From positions 1 through 64,000 of IMG/VR virus record IMGVR_UViG_3300017917_001562: a DNA stretch of 64,000 nt; one strand, given 5' to 3'. The position numbers were made by a program, and so were the translations under genes. Of this stretch, positions 39,008 to 47,207 are shown one piece after another; within the stretch, counting starts at the first letter, position 1; each line of letters starts with the position of its first letter. Source of the stretch: a virus. The notes under the pieces are model-generated. The model did no database searches. It was given only the letters and a program-made list of their open reading frames with translations, and was not told the origin of the DNA.

Positions 39008-40097
39008 CAGCTTCTACTATAGTTTCAACTTCACTGTCAGTTAATTCAGGATATATTGGCAAACTTAAACATTCTGTGCAAAAAGCACTTGCTTGTCTGT
39101 ATAATTCACTGGCATAGTTGATATAAGGATAACCAACAGCATATTCATACAACGGCCTATCATAGTGTACTTTGCTTTCAATACCTGCTCGGCTTAAATG
39201 TAAACGCAGGGCTGACCTATCATTGCATTTGATCACATACTTACTCCACGCATGAACAGTGCCATTTGTAGTCAATGGCACATCTACATATAATTTTAAT
39301 GTTTCGTTATAATAGTCAGCAATTTGTTGTCTACGAGCTTGCCATTTGTTAAAGTATTTTAACTTAACTAACATTTGGGCACAGTCACTTTCGCTCATCT
39401 TGCTGTTAGTACCAGGATTTTCATGGTCTAAAGATTTGCCATTGTCTCTAAGATCTCGTAACAGTTTAGCATCTGCTAAGTTATCTACTAAGACCATACC
39501 ACCGGAACCGTAATTGTTTAAGTTCTTGGTAGGATCAAAACTTAATACACTGACTGTACCCAAGCTACCACTAGGTTGATCTCTATAGCTAGCCCCAAAG
39601 CTCTGTGCCGCATCTTCAATTATTTTAATGTTGTTATTAAAAAATTCAGTTAATAATTTAAATCTATCGTAGTCTACAGTGTTACCAAATAAGTTAGCGT
39701 ACATAATGCCACCTACCCCTGCACCTTTTAATGCATAGTCCATGCTTTCTAAATCTATTAATGCTTGGTCATCTACATCACATAACACAGGTTCGTTACC
39801 GTTTAGCAAAACGGAATTAATTGTAGCTACAAAACTGACAGTGGGTATTAATATCTTTGTGTTTTCAGCAAATAAGAGTTGTTGTGCAAAGATAAGGCCT
39901 TGGGTACAACTGTTAACAGCCACAGCATATCTACGACCGCATCTTAGTGCTATTTGTCTTTCGAATTCTTCAGTGAAATGGCCATCTAGCACTTGTCCAC
40001 TGGCATACACACGATCTGTTGCATCTAACAGTTCGTCTCGTAGATTTTGATATTGTCGCTTAATACCAAAAAAAGGAATTATAATTTTTTCTGCCAA
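38988..40097 (-). CDS. DegT/DnrJ/EryC1 family sugar aminotransferase
   Basis: A 369-residue PLP enzyme. IPFFGIKRQYQNLRDEL begins the typical DegT start, NSCTQGLIFAQQ follows, EDAAQSFGASYRD is near residue 161 and SFDPTKNLNNYGSGGMV holds the expected PLP lysine at residue 191. Members transaminate 3- or 4-keto sugar nucleotides. It overlaps the NAD-dependent epimerase upstream by 19 bases, so the two probably act in one dideoxy- or amino-sugar pathway. It runs convergent with the plus-strand cassette, overlapping its last codons. Confidence 0.8.
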   Translation of the reverse strand: MAEKIIIPFFGIKRQYQNLRDELLDATDRVYASGQVLDGHFTEEFERQIALRCGRRYAVAVNSCTQGLIFAQQLLFAENTKILIPTVSFVATINSVLLNGNEPVLCDVDDQALIDLESMDYALKGAGVGGIMYANLFGNTVDYDRFKLLTEFFNNNIKIIEDAAQSFGASYRDQPSGSLGTVSVLSFDPTKNLNNYGSGGMVLVDNLADAKLLRDLRDNGKSLDHENPGTNSKMSESDCAQMLVKLKYFNKWQARRQQIADYYNETLKLYVDVPLTTNGTVHAWSKYVIKCNDRSALRLHLSRAGIESKVHYDRPLYEYAVGYPYINYASELYRQASAFCTECLSLPIYPELTDSEVETIVEAVKDFYY

Positions 40098-41041
40098 TAT
40101 GTACTCGATTTAAACCAATTATAATATCTTTCAAATCCTTCGTCAACATCTACTTTAGGATCATATCCAAAGTCATGACGAGCAGCAGTGATGTTTAATG
40201 CACCGCGGCTTGGGAAATCTTGATCTTTATCGCGAACTTCAATGGTACCTTGTCCGGCAATTTTAACTGCTAGCTTGGCAGCATCTAACAATGTATAACT
40301 ATGGCTTTTGGTTATATTGTAAGTTTTGTTAACTGCTCGATCACTTAAAGTTGCTTGTGCTATACCGCGGGCCGCATCTTCTACATAAGTAAAATCTAAA
40401 GATTCGTTTGCACCATTTACTTTAAGCACACCACCACGCATAGCAGTTAGCATAAACTTGGATACTACGCGATCCTCAACATCATACTCACCATAAACAG
40501 CACTGGGACGAATGATTACATGATCAAAACATCCTCGTCTGGTATAATCTTTAGTTAGCCATTCTCCGGCTAACTTCATAATACCATATTGTCCCTGCGG
40601 GTTACAATTTGCTTGTTCAGATACATCGTCAGTAAAGTCACCGTAGACCATACTACTGCTGATATAAACAAACTTTTTTATTTTATGTATGCGTCCTGCT
40701 TCTAATAAGTTAATTAATCCAGTGGTCATTACTTCACTAGCTAAACTAGGATTGCTGTTAACTACTTTTTGTCTAGGAAAGCTAGCAAGATGAATTACTA
40801 CTTGCGGATGAAATGTCATAAACATATTTTCGACGCTGGTACGATTCGTAATGTCTACAGCATGTATGCTGGCGTTTATTCTACGCTTACGCTCTTGTTT
40901 TAGATAATCTAATTCGTCTTTGGGAATAAATCCGTAGTTAGTAAAAGTATCAATGACATAGCATTGATGCCCCTGTTGTTCTAAAAATCTAACAACATTG
41001 TGTCCAATAAAGCCACCGCCGCCTGTTATGAGTATTCTCAT
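40079..41041 (-). CDS. NAD-dependent sugar epimerase/dehydratase
   Basis: A 320-residue extended short-chain dehydrogenase: ITGGGGFIGHNVVRFL at the N-terminus binds NAD; YISSSMVYG near residues 126-134 and YGIMK at 152-156 hold the catalytic Ser-Tyr-Lys set; HAVDITN precedes. These enzymes convert sugar nucleotides (epimerases, 4,6-dehydratases). Paired with the aminotransferase downstream. A small LKW-type gene lies directly upstream with one base between. Exact sugar unknown. Confidence 0.8.
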   Translation of the reverse strand: MRILITGGGGFIGHNVVRFLEQQGHQCYVIDTFTNYGFIPKDELDYLKQERKRRINASIHAVDITNRTSVENMFMTFHPQVVIHLASFPRQKVVNSNPSLASEVMTTGLINLLEAGRIHKIKKFVYISSSMVYGDFTDDVSEQANCNPQGQYGIMKLAGEWLTKDYTRRGCFDHVIIRPSAVYGEYDVEDRVVSKFMLTAMRGGVLKVNGANESLDFTYVEDAARGIAQATLSDRAVNKTYNITKSHSYTLLDAAKLAVKIAGQGTIEVRDKDQDFPSRGALNITAARHDFGYDPKVDVDEGFERYYNWFKSSTYWQKKL

Positions 41042-41042
41042 A

Positions 41043-41384
41043 TTATCCCCATTTTAATTTGAAATAAGTAATATCTTCTGCTCGAAGTTTAGCACTTATG
41101 GCAAATTGGTATCCAAATGTTACGAGATCAGCATGTTTGTGCCAGACTGGAGGTTCTATAGCATGTTCCATGATCCATTTACCTGCTTCACTTTGTTGCC
41201 ATTGCCATAACGGTTCTCCTGCGTACAATACAGGATCTTCGACATCGCTCATTTGAAATTTGTGAACTACAATTTCTTTAATTTCTTGTATTTTAACTTG
41301 ACCGTCGACCGTTACTTCGCGGAAACTGTGCTCCAACTTGTAAGGTTCACTAATTAAATCATATTGGTTTTTAGTGTAAGCCAT
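41043..41384 (-). CDS. LRW-family small protein, isolated member (ends LKWG)
   Basis: A 113-residue protein from ATG 41384 (MAYTKNQYDLISEP). It ends ISAKLRAEDITYFKLKWG, the same [D/E]-x-x-x-F-x-L-[RK]-W end as the array at 45.8-52.7 kb, though it sits 4.5 kb away and is followed by an epimerase gene. Earlier it has HKFQMSDVEDPVLYAGEPLWQWQQSEAGKWIMEHA, which contains the W-x-x-E-x-x array-type segment. A longer in-frame extension upstream exists but lies over the HNH gene end and is unlikely. Function unknown. Confidence 0.6.
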   Translation of the reverse strand: MAYTKNQYDLISEPYKLEHSFREVTVDGQVKIQEIKEIVVHKFQMSDVEDPVLYAGEPLWQWQQSEAGKWIMEHAIEPPVWHKHADLVTFGYQFAISAKLRAEDITYFKLKWG

Positions 41385-41385
41385 A

Positions 41386-41958
41386 TTATATTTCTTTAAT
41401 TTGAAACCCTTTAAAAACACCGCGAGACGGTATTTTCCCATTTCTCATTCTGTTAATAGTTGCATGGGTGTTAGGGATACTAACATTGAATTCTTTTGCA
41501 ATTTCTTTTAATCCCGCCACTATTTTAGTGGAGCCATTAGGATAATAAATTATATATTTTTTTGTATAGGAAAGTAACGATGGATCTATATTTTTAATCC
41601 AACTATTTTCTCCACTGTGCGCTTCTCTATTTTTTTGTATAGTTTCTTGTTTATGAGTTTTACCGAAGAATCCGTTTTTATCACCTGTCCTTGATTTAGC
41701 AGATTCTGACAATCTTCTTTTACCTTCGGGAGTCCAATTTTTTGGTCCTAATAATTTCATATAATTTGCTTCTTCGACGCCTATTTGTTTAGATAACGCC
41801 AAGTAAGCAATATGATCAAATTTATTGCCATATTGTTCATATAATTTTTTATGTGCTTCTGCGTGTTCTTCTATTGTTAGTTTAACTAAATTTTCGGGAT
41901 TATCTAAACCACCCATATGTTTAGGTACAATATGATGTATATGATAAATGGGCTTCAT
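41386..41958 (-). CDS. HNH homing endonuclease with NUMOD3 motif
   Basis: A 190-residue protein. YHIHHIVPKHMGGLDNPENLVKLTIEEHAEAH is an HNH nuclease core; KNGFFGKTHKQETIQKNREAHSG near residue 95 is a NUMOD3-type DNA-binding repeat; the last 50 residues (GLKEIAKEFNVSIPNTHATINRM...) look like a NUMOD1-type helix-turn-helix. It is a free-standing homing endonuclease inserted between thyA and the LKWG gene. CTAAATAC ends four bases before the ATG, too close to be its own promoter. Family secure. Confidence 0.85.
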   Translation of the reverse strand: MKPIYHIHHIVPKHMGGLDNPENLVKLTIEEHAEAHKKLYEQYGNKFDHIAYLALSKQIGVEEANYMKLLGPKNWTPEGKRRLSESAKSRTGDKNGFFGKTHKQETIQKNREAHSGENSWIKNIDPSLLSYTKKYIIYYPNGSTKIVAGLKEIAKEFNVSIPNTHATINRMRNGKIPSRGVFKGFQIKEI

Positions 41959-41992
41959 ATTGTATTTAGTCTTTTAGGTGTACCTTTTAATA

Positions 41993-42895
41993 TTAAATAG
42001 CCATTGGTGCTTTAATTGCTTCATGGGATTTATAATCGATCAATTTGATATCTTCCATAGTAAACATAAAAATGTCTTTTATCTCATGATTTAACCATAG
42101 TTTCGGGAGATCAAGAGGTTCTCTGGACAGTTGTTCTTTTACTTGTTCTATATGATTAAGATATATATGTGCGTCTCCTAATACATGTACAAATTCGCCT
42201 ACATCTAATCCGCACACCTGTGCAATCATGTGTGTAAGCAGAGAGTATGATGCAATATTAAATGGAACACCAAGGAAAAGATCTGCACTACGCTGGTACA
42301 TTTGGCAACTCAGCTTATTATCTGCAACATAAAACTGACTGAATACATGACAGGGAGGCAGTGCCATATCGTTTAATTCGCCTGGATTCCAAGCTGTTAA
42401 AATATGCCTACGACCACTGGGATCAGCTTTAATACCCTTAATTAACTCAGTTAATTGATCGACTTCTTTGTTTACTAATTGACTGTGTCCTATTAGTTCT
42501 TTGTCTTTGGTCTGCCAGTGACGCCATTGTACGCCATATACACGACCTAAGTCGCCAGGGTATTGCGGACCTTTGGGAGGAAATTCTTTGTACTTATTAG
42601 TCCAATAAGGTGCTGTGGCATTGGCAGTCCAGATAGTGCTCTTTTCAGAGTTCCTGCTACCATGTAATATCTCTCGCAGGCGTAGTTCATCTCCCGAACC
42701 TTCAATGAACCACAGCAACTCTGACACCACTGATTTCCACGCTAGTTTTTTAGTTGTAACTGCGGGAAAGCCTTTACTTAGATCGTACCGTTGTTGCATA
42801 CCAAAACAACTAATAGTACCTACGCCCGTGCGATCTGTTTTAGTCGTGCCATTATCTAGCACAAATCTTAATGCATTTAAATATTGAGTTTCCAT
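41993..42895 (-). CDS. thyA: Thymidylate synthase
   Basis: A 300-residue ThyA. The catalytic cysteine is C182 in MALPPCHVFSQFYV; RTGVGTISCFGMQQRYDL at the N-terminus binds phosphate/folate and QRSADLFLGVPFNIASYS is the substrate region. It methylates dUMP with methylene-tetrahydrofolate to dTMP. Next to folA, which regenerates the folate, and on the opposite strand from dCMP deaminase. The gap before the start contains CTAAAATAAAC. Length and motifs are normal; there is no intron. Confidence 0.95.
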   Translation of the reverse strand: METQYLNALRFVLDNGTTKTDRTGVGTISCFGMQQRYDLSKGFPAVTTKKLAWKSVVSELLWFIEGSGDELRLREILHGSRNSEKSTIWTANATAPYWTNKYKEFPPKGPQYPGDLGRVYGVQWRHWQTKDKELIGHSQLVNKEVDQLTELIKGIKADPSGRRHILTAWNPGELNDMALPPCHVFSQFYVADNKLSCQMYQRSADLFLGVPFNIASYSLLTHMIAQVCGLDVGEFVHVLGDAHIYLNHIEQVKEQLSREPLDLPKLWLNHEIKDIFMFTMEDIKLIDYKSHEAIKAPMAI

Positions 42896-42904
42896 GTGTT
42901 TATT

Positions 42905-43414
42905 TTAGACTAAAGGTCTAAAGATGTCAATGTTTTTATACACTGTCCAATTACATTTTTTATCTAAACTTGGGCAAGCACTGCGAGCTTGAAATAAACT
43001 AAGATATCGCCTCAAATCAATTTGAACATCTGTTCTATATTGGCCTTTGAAATGAGTAATATGCGCTTCGTCTACTAAGTCTTTAGTGTCTAATAGCAGT
43101 TGTGGACCACCTACGATCCATACTGTCTTATCAGGATTGTCTTGGCTTATTTTTTTAATAGCAGCCGAAACATCGCCTCTGATGGTTTTAACACCTGCAT
43201 ACCCAAACAAAGGTCTTGAAGTCACAACATAAGTTGTTCGTCCTGGTAATGGTTTAGGCATTTGAGGATCATCCCAAGTACGCCTACCCATTATAACAAT
43301 TTGGCCTTGTGTTTGTTCTTTAAAATATACTAGATCTTCTTTATGGTGCCATGGCAAGGATCCGTTAAGACCCATGCCGCCCCAATGGTCTACTGCAAAT
43401 ATACTTTTAATCAT
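42905..43414 (-). CDS. folA: Dihydrofolate reductase
   Basis: A 169-residue DHFR: FAVDHWGGMGLNGSLPWHHKEDLVYFKEQTQGQIVIMGRRTWDD, with the conserved W-H and DL...F positions, then VWIVGGPQLL, the NADPH-binding GG near residue 98. It reduces dihydrofolate produced by ThyA. Nine bases from thyA; ATGA overlap with the upstream gene. No fusion to thyA as seen in some organisms. Confidence 0.9.
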   Translation of the reverse strand: MIKSIFAVDHWGGMGLNGSLPWHHKEDLVYFKEQTQGQIVIMGRRTWDDPQMPKPLPGRTTYVVTSRPLFGYAGVKTIRGDVSAAIKKISQDNPDKTVWIVGGPQLLLDTKDLVDEAHITHFKGQYRTDVQIDLRRYLSLFQARSACPSLDKKCNWTVYKNIDIFRPLV

Positions 43415-43749
43415 AGTTTATTTAACAAGCGATCTGTTTCAGGTTGAACAGTTTTTTCTACCATGTCCAAGTCTACGAAAAAATCTACATTTTCAATATA
43501 CATGTCAAGTTCTTCTAGTCTTGTATTAACATGAGCTTCGAGTTCTTCGTGATCGACACCTTCGGCCAGTAACTTTTTTATATCTACTACTACGATGGTG
43601 CCGTCTTTGAGATTTACATTCAGTTTCTCTAATACTTGAATAGGAACTTCTTTTTTATCGACTTGTTTTAATATATCACGCCAGGCTGTTTTATTATTAA
43701 GATTCAGCTTTTTGGGTTTTGGCTTTTTTGGGTTTTGTTGTTGTGCCAT
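43411..43749 (-). CDS. Conserved phage protein (112 aa)
   Basis: A 112-residue charged protein: a lysine/proline-rich start (MAQQQNPKKPKPKKLNLNN), WRDILKQVDKKEVPIQVLEKLNV, and a C-terminal acidic helix. It overlaps the following upstream gene by about 50 bases and folA by four. I recognise the pattern from T4-like aquatic phages but know no function. No domain can be named. Confidence 0.6.
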   Translation of the reverse strand: MAQQQNPKKPKPKKLNLNNKTAWRDILKQVDKKEVPIQVLEKLNVNLKDGTIVVVDIKKLLAEGVDHEELEAHVNTRLEELDMYIENVDFFVDLDMVEKTVQPETDRLLNKL

Positions 43750-44383
43750 TGTTGTCAGTCGGTGTACTAGATAAGCCTTGTGCTTCTTTTTGTAATCTTT
43801 CTGCTTCAGCTAACAATTGTTTAGCTTCTGCAATCATCTTTGCCGCTTGTACTTGACGCTGAGTAGCAAGCTGCTCATCTGTCAATACATCATTAATACT
43901 TATCGTATTTACTGCCTCTGCGGGTTGACTACGACTGTTTTTAGGAGCTCTTAGTTCATTGACTGCAACATTATTACGCTTGCCTGTTAGACCACTGTTC
44001 TTGTCTAAGTCAGCAAGTTCTTTAATTGCTTCTTCACCCATGGCCATTTTATCTAAAATAGCATTTAATTCATCTAAACGAACTGTGCTTTTGACATCAG
44101 GCGTGACAATAACTTGATTGGTAGGTACTTTTTTAATCATACCTTCTTTATGTAGTGTTTGTAGTGCATTGTTACCGTCAGCAAAAGTATAACGGAACAA
44201 ATAATCACTAAACTCTTTTGCTTGTTGTCCAGACTCGCTTTCCAATGCATCCATTAATCCATCATGAATGTGACGGGGCATGGTATCGGGGTAGCAGATA
44301 AGACACATATGATCCTCGCCGGGGACCTTGCGATATAAAATAACTACCTTACGGCTGCTATGTTTTCCAACATGTTTAATCAT
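43697..44383 (-). CDS. Conserved T4-like phage protein with coiled-coil C-terminus
   Basis: A 228-residue protein from ATG 44383 (MIKHVGKHSSRKVVILYRKV). HMCLICYPDTMPRHIHDGLM and FRYTFADGNNALQTLHKEGMIKKVPT are conserved in cyanophage homologues, which have no assigned function to my knowledge. The C-terminal third (QVQAAKMIAEAKQLLAEAE...LQKEA) is a heptad-rich helix, then a basic KPKKAKTQK tail. An upstream in-frame extension lies over the next gene and was dropped. Structural or DNA-binding role possible. Confidence 0.65.
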   Translation of the reverse strand: MIKHVGKHSSRKVVILYRKVPGEDHMCLICYPDTMPRHIHDGLMDALESESGQQAKEFSDYLFRYTFADGNNALQTLHKEGMIKKVPTNQVIVTPDVKSTVRLDELNAILDKMAMGEEAIKELADLDKNSGLTGKRNNVAVNELRAPKNSRSQPAEAVNTISINDVLTDEQLATQRQVQAAKMIAEAKQLLAEAERLQKEAQGLSSTPTDNNGTTTKPKKAKTQKAES

Positions 44384-44606
44384 TTTGATTTCCTTGGGTT
44401 TGAGCCTCTGTAGGTTGAGGCTGTTGAATGGCACCGCTTGCTTGTAAAAAAGCAAACATGCGTTCATATATTCCACCAATAAGGGTGAATTCTTCTGGTC
44501 TAAAAGCACCGCGAGTGGATGCTAGATTTAAAATCTCTAAAGTTCTTACAAGGTCTTCTAATTGCAGTGTTACTTGAGATTGTGCTGGGCTTGTGTCGTC
44601 AGACAT
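44376..44606 (-). CDS. Conserved phage protein (76 aa)
   Basis: A 76-residue protein with VTLQLEDLVRTLEILNLASTRGAFRPEEFTLIGGIYERMFAFL followed by a Q/N/T-rich tail. The pattern is common in T4-like cyanophages immediately before the 228-residue type protein, as here. A CGGAG ribosome site lies ahead of the ATG. No function known. Confidence 0.7.
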   Translation of the reverse strand: MSDDTSPAQSQVTLQLEDLVRTLEILNLASTRGAFRPEEFTLIGGIYERMFAFLQASGAIQQPQPTEAQTQGNQND

Positions 44607-44623
44607 TTATTCTCCGAATAATG

Positions 44624-44643
44624 TACAGTTATTTAATACTGTA
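44624..44643. repeat. Inverted repeat in intergenic gap, with late-type motif
   Basis: TACAGT at 44624-44629 and ACTGTA at 44638-44643 are reverse complements with an eight-base spacer. On the minus strand the loop reads ATTAAATA, one base off the T4 late core. The repeat lies in the 60-base gap upstream of the 76-residue gene, so it may be an operator or late promoter; weak evidence. Confidence 0.3.
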
Positions 44644-44666
44644 ATTGTTCGAAGAAATATTTTTTC

Positions 44667-44963
44667 TTAGCTTAAATTGTTTTCCCAAGTATTCAATTTG
44701 TCCAAAATCAGCGCAAAATGACTGGCTTCGCCGGGAATTTCAAAAGCCACACACTGTTGCATAGCGATGTGTTTATTTTCTGGATTTTCAACATAAGCAT
44801 CTCCAGCAAAAAATCTTCCGTCGCAGTTTTCATTGACCCAGTCTGTAATTTTTTTAACATTGCATCTGAGATCAAATTGAACTTTAGTAAAATGTGGCGG
44901 GCAATGATCTAGCTGTCTAAGCCCAAACACATTTAAAGGATTAACTTCACCGTACTTTAACAT
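44667..44963 (-). CDS. Small protein, divergent relative of LRW family
   Basis: A 98-residue protein with KITDWVNENCDGRFFAGDAYVENP and the later VAFEIPGEASHFALILDKLNTWENNLS. W-x-x-[ED]-N-x-x-G and the F-x-[IV]-P-x-[ED]-A-x-x-F-x-L order are those of the array proteins, but the final L-[RK]-W is replaced by L-D-K-L. It overlaps a 36-codon frame upstream. Family membership is suggested rather than shown; function unknown. Confidence 0.5.
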   Translation of the reverse strand: MLKYGEVNPLNVFGLRQLDHCPPHFTKVQFDLRCNVKKITDWVNENCDGRFFAGDAYVENPENKHIAMQQCVAFEIPGEASHFALILDKLNTWENNLS

Positions 44964-45057
44964 ATTTGATTTTATTCTTAAGTTGTTGCATATACCATTT
45001 TACATAGGCCCAACGCTCGGGACCAAGTTTCAAAAATTTTTTAATATCAAATTTCAT
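44947..45057 (-). CDS. Very small basic protein (36 aa)
   Basis: A 36-codon frame beginning MKFDIKKFLKLGPERWAYVK, with a lysine-rich tail. Its ATG lies inside the last codons of the 156-residue gene upstream and its end overlaps the start of the downstream gene by 17 bases, filling an otherwise empty gap, which favours translation by coupling. No family recognised; could still be chance. Confidence 0.4.
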   Translation of the reverse strand: MKFDIKKFLKLGPERWAYVKWYMQQLKNKIKYVKVR

Positions 45058-45517
45058 CTTGTTTCTTGCAAAGTTCGCAAACAGTTAAAAATTGTTCGTA
45101 GGCATTACGAACTGCGGGATGAGTCATCAGCTTATCTGCTTCTTGTTCTAACGCCTTAATACCAGCTTCGGCAATATCACGGATGCTGTTGTAATGTACA
45201 TAACGACCTCGTTCGCCCATTACTTTCTTAAAGTGTTCCCATGCGTCATATTGTTCGTTAGTTAGTACTCTATTATTTTCTTCATCACGCTTCATGTCTG
45301 AAGCATCACCTATTGCCTTACACATTTTATCAGCTGCAACACGACCTGCGGCAATCATGGCTGCATAGTTTGGATTAATGTTGTAGAAGGTGCTTTGCCC
45401 ACCCGGATAACTCACGATCAAATGTGTACCTTTTGGAAGGGCATCCATTAGTGTTTGATCATATTCTGAAACAGGCTTATACCGTCGACCTACTTTTTCA
45501 TAGAATATCTTCTTCAT
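45047..45517 (-). CDS. Conserved phage protein (156 aa)
   Basis: A 156-residue soluble protein: MKKIFYEKVGRRYKPVSEYDQTLMDALPKG, then LIVSYPGGQSTFYNINPNYAAMIAAGRVA and a helical acidic middle with LTNEQYDAWEHFKKVMGERGRY. This belongs to conserved proteins of T4-like aquatic phages, without known function. The first codons overlap the Cys-rich 98-residue gene upstream by 20 bases. Confidence 0.6.
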   Translation of the reverse strand: MKKIFYEKVGRRYKPVSEYDQTLMDALPKGTHLIVSYPGGQSTFYNINPNYAAMIAAGRVAADKMCKAIGDASDMKRDEENNRVLTNEQYDAWEHFKKVMGERGRYVHYNSIRDIAEAGIKALEQEADKLMTHPAVRNAYEQFLTVCELCKKQDEI

Positions 45518-45794
45518 TGTCTTTACCGTTGCTGTGAGTGTTACGATGGTTGTCTATGTCTTGAAACAGTTTCTTTTCTTGGGCTGTTGGTTCTTTAAAT
45601 GTTTTTCTGGGATTACTACACATTACACATTTAGGATCTCCACAGTTCATAGCGTGGTGTTTGGCAAATCTGTGTCCTTGATGTTGATGTTCAGGTGCAC
45701 CATGCGACTTGGCAATTTTTTGTTGTTTATGAATAGCAGTTTCTTCTTGATGTAGTCGCTTGCTGTGTTTGAACTTGTCGTTGGGATCACTCAT
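45498..45794 (-). CDS. Small Cys/His-rich conserved phage protein
   Basis: A 98-residue protein rich in H, K and Q, with HRFAKHHAMNCGDPKCVMCSNPRKTFKEPT. C-G-x-x-x-C-x-x-C near residues 51-59 with nearby histidines looks like a small zinc site. Homologues with the same HAMNCG...C...C...NPR pattern occur in many T4-like phages. It is the first gene after the perfect sigma70 promoter at 45812-45840. Function unknown, nucleic-acid binding possible. Confidence 0.65.
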   Translation of the reverse strand: MSDPNDKFKHSKRLHQEETAIHKQQKIAKSHGAPEHQHQGHRFAKHHAMNCGDPKCVMCSNPRKTFKEPTAQEKKLFQDIDNHRNTHSNGKDNEEDIL

Positions 45795-45811
45795 ATTTTG
45801 TCCTTGTATTA

Positions 45812-45840
45812 ATTATATAGCCAAAACGGTTTTATGTCAA
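45812..45840 (-). promoter_or_regulatory. Perfect sigma70 promoter (minus strand)
   Basis: TTGACA at 45835-45840 and TATAAT at 45812-45817 (read on the minus strand) are 17 bases apart. The spacer holds the small palindrome AAAAC-C-GTTTT. It sits in the 48-base gap between the end of the LRW array and the Cys-rich gene, so it likely starts the transcript through folA/thyA. An AAGGA site follows. Confidence 0.85.
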
Positions 45841-45842
45841 TG

Positions 45843-46130
45843 TTACATCCATTTTAATCTAAACCAATTGGCATCTTCTGGAGATTCAAAAGCTATTTTT
45901 ACGCCTTGAATTTTATATTCACTTTGGCAATTTTCTTTTAACCAATCTCTTTTTTGTTGACATAAATTATCTGTGACCATATGATTGGTAACATGAACAA
46001 CATATCCGGACCCAAGAGCATTGTTTACCAATGTCCACCCCGATACTTCTACCCAAACACTAAAGTCTATTTCGTATTGAACCTGCTCAGCTAGTTGATT
46101 TAGAATGTGTTCTTGTATATTATTGTTCAT
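45843..46130 (-). CDS. LRW-family small protein (last array gene, ends LKWM)
   Basis: A 95-residue protein from ATG 46130, six bases after GGAG in the end of the upstream gene. CQQKRDWLKENCQSEYKIQGVKIAFESPEDANWFRLKWM shows the complete family end: D-W-L-x-E-N-C, then F-E-S-x-E-D-A-x-W-F-x-L-K-W. It is the downstream-most member, followed by a promoter rather than another coupled gene, and uses K (AAA) not R (AGG) before W, so no ribosome site is formed there. Function unknown. Confidence 0.7.
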   Translation of the reverse strand: MNNNIQEHILNQLAEQVQYEIDFSVWVEVSGWTLVNNALGSGYVVHVTNHMVTDNLCQQKRDWLKENCQSEYKIQGVKIAFESPEDANWFRLKWM

Positions 46131-46132
46131 TG

Positions 46133-46354
46133 TTAACTCCATCTAAGACAAAAAGCTGTCAGTGTCGGTTTATCGGGCAACACCACAGTCATACCTTGGA
46201 CCTTACTTTTATTTTGTTTACACCACACTTGTAGATCATCGTAGTGTATATTCCAGTATGCTATGTCTGACAGCACAATCAACAATTCGCCGCCTGTTAC
46301 TAGCGTATCAGGAATAATGAATCTTCGTCGGTGACCGTTGTCAAGTAAACTCAT
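46133..46354 (-). CDS. LRW-family small protein (ends LRWS)
   Basis: A 73-residue protein from ATG 46354 (MSLLDNGHRRRF), in an ATGA overlap with the upstream stop; a longer TTG-led form is unlikely. YDDLQVWCKQNKSKVQGMTVVLPDKPTLTAFCLRWS shows the W-C-[KR]-[QE]-N and F-x-L-R-W-S pattern. Its last codons (AGA TGG AGT) give the TGGAG ribosome site of the next gene. Confidence 0.65.
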   Translation of the reverse strand: MSLLDNGHRRRFIIPDTLVTGGELLIVLSDIAYWNIHYDDLQVWCKQNKSKVQGMTVVLPDKPTLTAFCLRWS

Positions 46355-46710
46355 CTTACTAAGTTTAACATGGTTTGATATTGTTGCCAAAGATCTTGAA
46401 GTCCGGGATGTTGATGTCTAAGCCTAGTTTCTTCTTCTTGCTTATATACAATTTCTTGAATATCTCGCTTTAGGTCTACTGCATGTTGCTTTTCTTCCAA
46501 CCATTGATCGTGTTCCATTAAAGCACGAAAACGATCTTCAGGCATGTGAATTTCTACACAAGTAAGATCCTCATATGGATTATTGTTATAAATGTTTGGA
46601 TCACTGGCCCATATTTTATAATCAACTCGTCTTACTCGTCTATGCATTTTTGTACTAGGCACTACATAAGCATCATATTTGTAACAAAACTCTGTAAAAT
46701 CTTTTGTCAT
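46351..46710 (-). CDS. Unrelated 119-aa protein within the array
   Basis: A 119-residue protein lacking the LRW ending. It has MTKDFTEFCYKYDAYVVPSTKMHRRVRRVDYKIW, a PEDRFRALMEHDQWLEEKQHAVDLKRDIQEI helix and many charged residues. It begins after TGGAGTTAAA in the upstream gene's end and ends ATGA-overlapping the next. No family recognised; it may be an unrelated gene caught in the array. Confidence 0.55.
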   Translation of the reverse strand: MTKDFTEFCYKYDAYVVPSTKMHRRVRRVDYKIWASDPNIYNNNPYEDLTCVEIHMPEDRFRALMEHDQWLEEKQHAVDLKRDIQEIVYKQEEETRLRHQHPGLQDLWQQYQTMLNLVR

Positions 46711-46711
46711 T

Positions 46712-46996
46712 TTAACTCCATTTTAATAACCATAAAGCTATATCGTCTTTATGTGTAAATCCCCACCATTCTTGTTGATTATGAAAGTCGGAACTGTAAG
46801 ACAGAATTTGGCCGCGGCAATGCAAATTACACCAAGTCCAGTATTCGTTGGAAAATTTAACAGGTTTAACACAAACAAACCATTTACTGGGCTTGTGCGG
46901 TTTAACTTGTTCTGGCACCCAAAGTCCACTATCATCGTCACCAAGTCCTGGGCGAATATCGTTCCAAAATTCTTTGAACTGCTTTCGATTTATCAT
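46712..46996 (-). CDS. LRW-family small protein (ends LKWS)
   Basis: A 94-residue protein from ATG 46996 (MINRKQFKEFWNDI), overlapping the upstream stop as ATGA. FSNEYWTWCNLHCRGQILSY gives the W-x-W-C segment and WWGFTHKDDIALWLLKWS the end: D-D-I-A-x-W-L-L-K-W-S. The downstream end encodes TGG AGT TAA, serving the 119-residue gene. An in-frame extension upstream is a shadow of the neighbour. Confidence 0.7.
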   Translation of the reverse strand: MINRKQFKEFWNDIRPGLGDDDSGLWVPEQVKPHKPSKWFVCVKPVKFSNEYWTWCNLHCRGQILSYSSDFHNQQEWWGFTHKDDIALWLLKWS

Positions 46997-47205
46997 GACC
47001 ACTTCAACAATGTTAACAAGGCTTTTTTCTCGTCTGCGAAATGCCAAGTAGTACCATAAGTGGGGCTCCTTAGATTCATATCATATGTACGCCACCAGTC
47101 TTGTTTAAACTCACCTACATAAGTTTCTAACCACTCATTAAATGATACATCTGGTACTAATGAACGATGAAGACCCTTGAGTTGACTTTGATGTATTTTA
47201 TTCAT
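46993..47205 (-). CDS. LRW-family small protein (ends LKWS)
   Basis: A 70-residue protein from ATG 47205 (MNKIHQSQLKGLH). It includes FNEWLETYVGEFKQDWWRTYDM and ends FADEKKALLTLLKWS, with TTG AAG TGG TCA TGA as the coupling junction. D-E-K-K-A-x-x-x-L-L-K-W-S fits the common end. Function unknown. Confidence 0.65.
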   Translation of the reverse strand: MNKIHQSQLKGLHRSLVPDVSFNEWLETYVGEFKQDWWRTYDMNLRSPTYGTTWHFADEKKALLTLLKWS

Positions 47206-47207
47206 AC

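Noticed and set aside
41962-41969. CTAAATAC as the promoter of the HNH gene
   Set aside because: It ends four bases before the ATG, so a transcript from it would start after the start codon.
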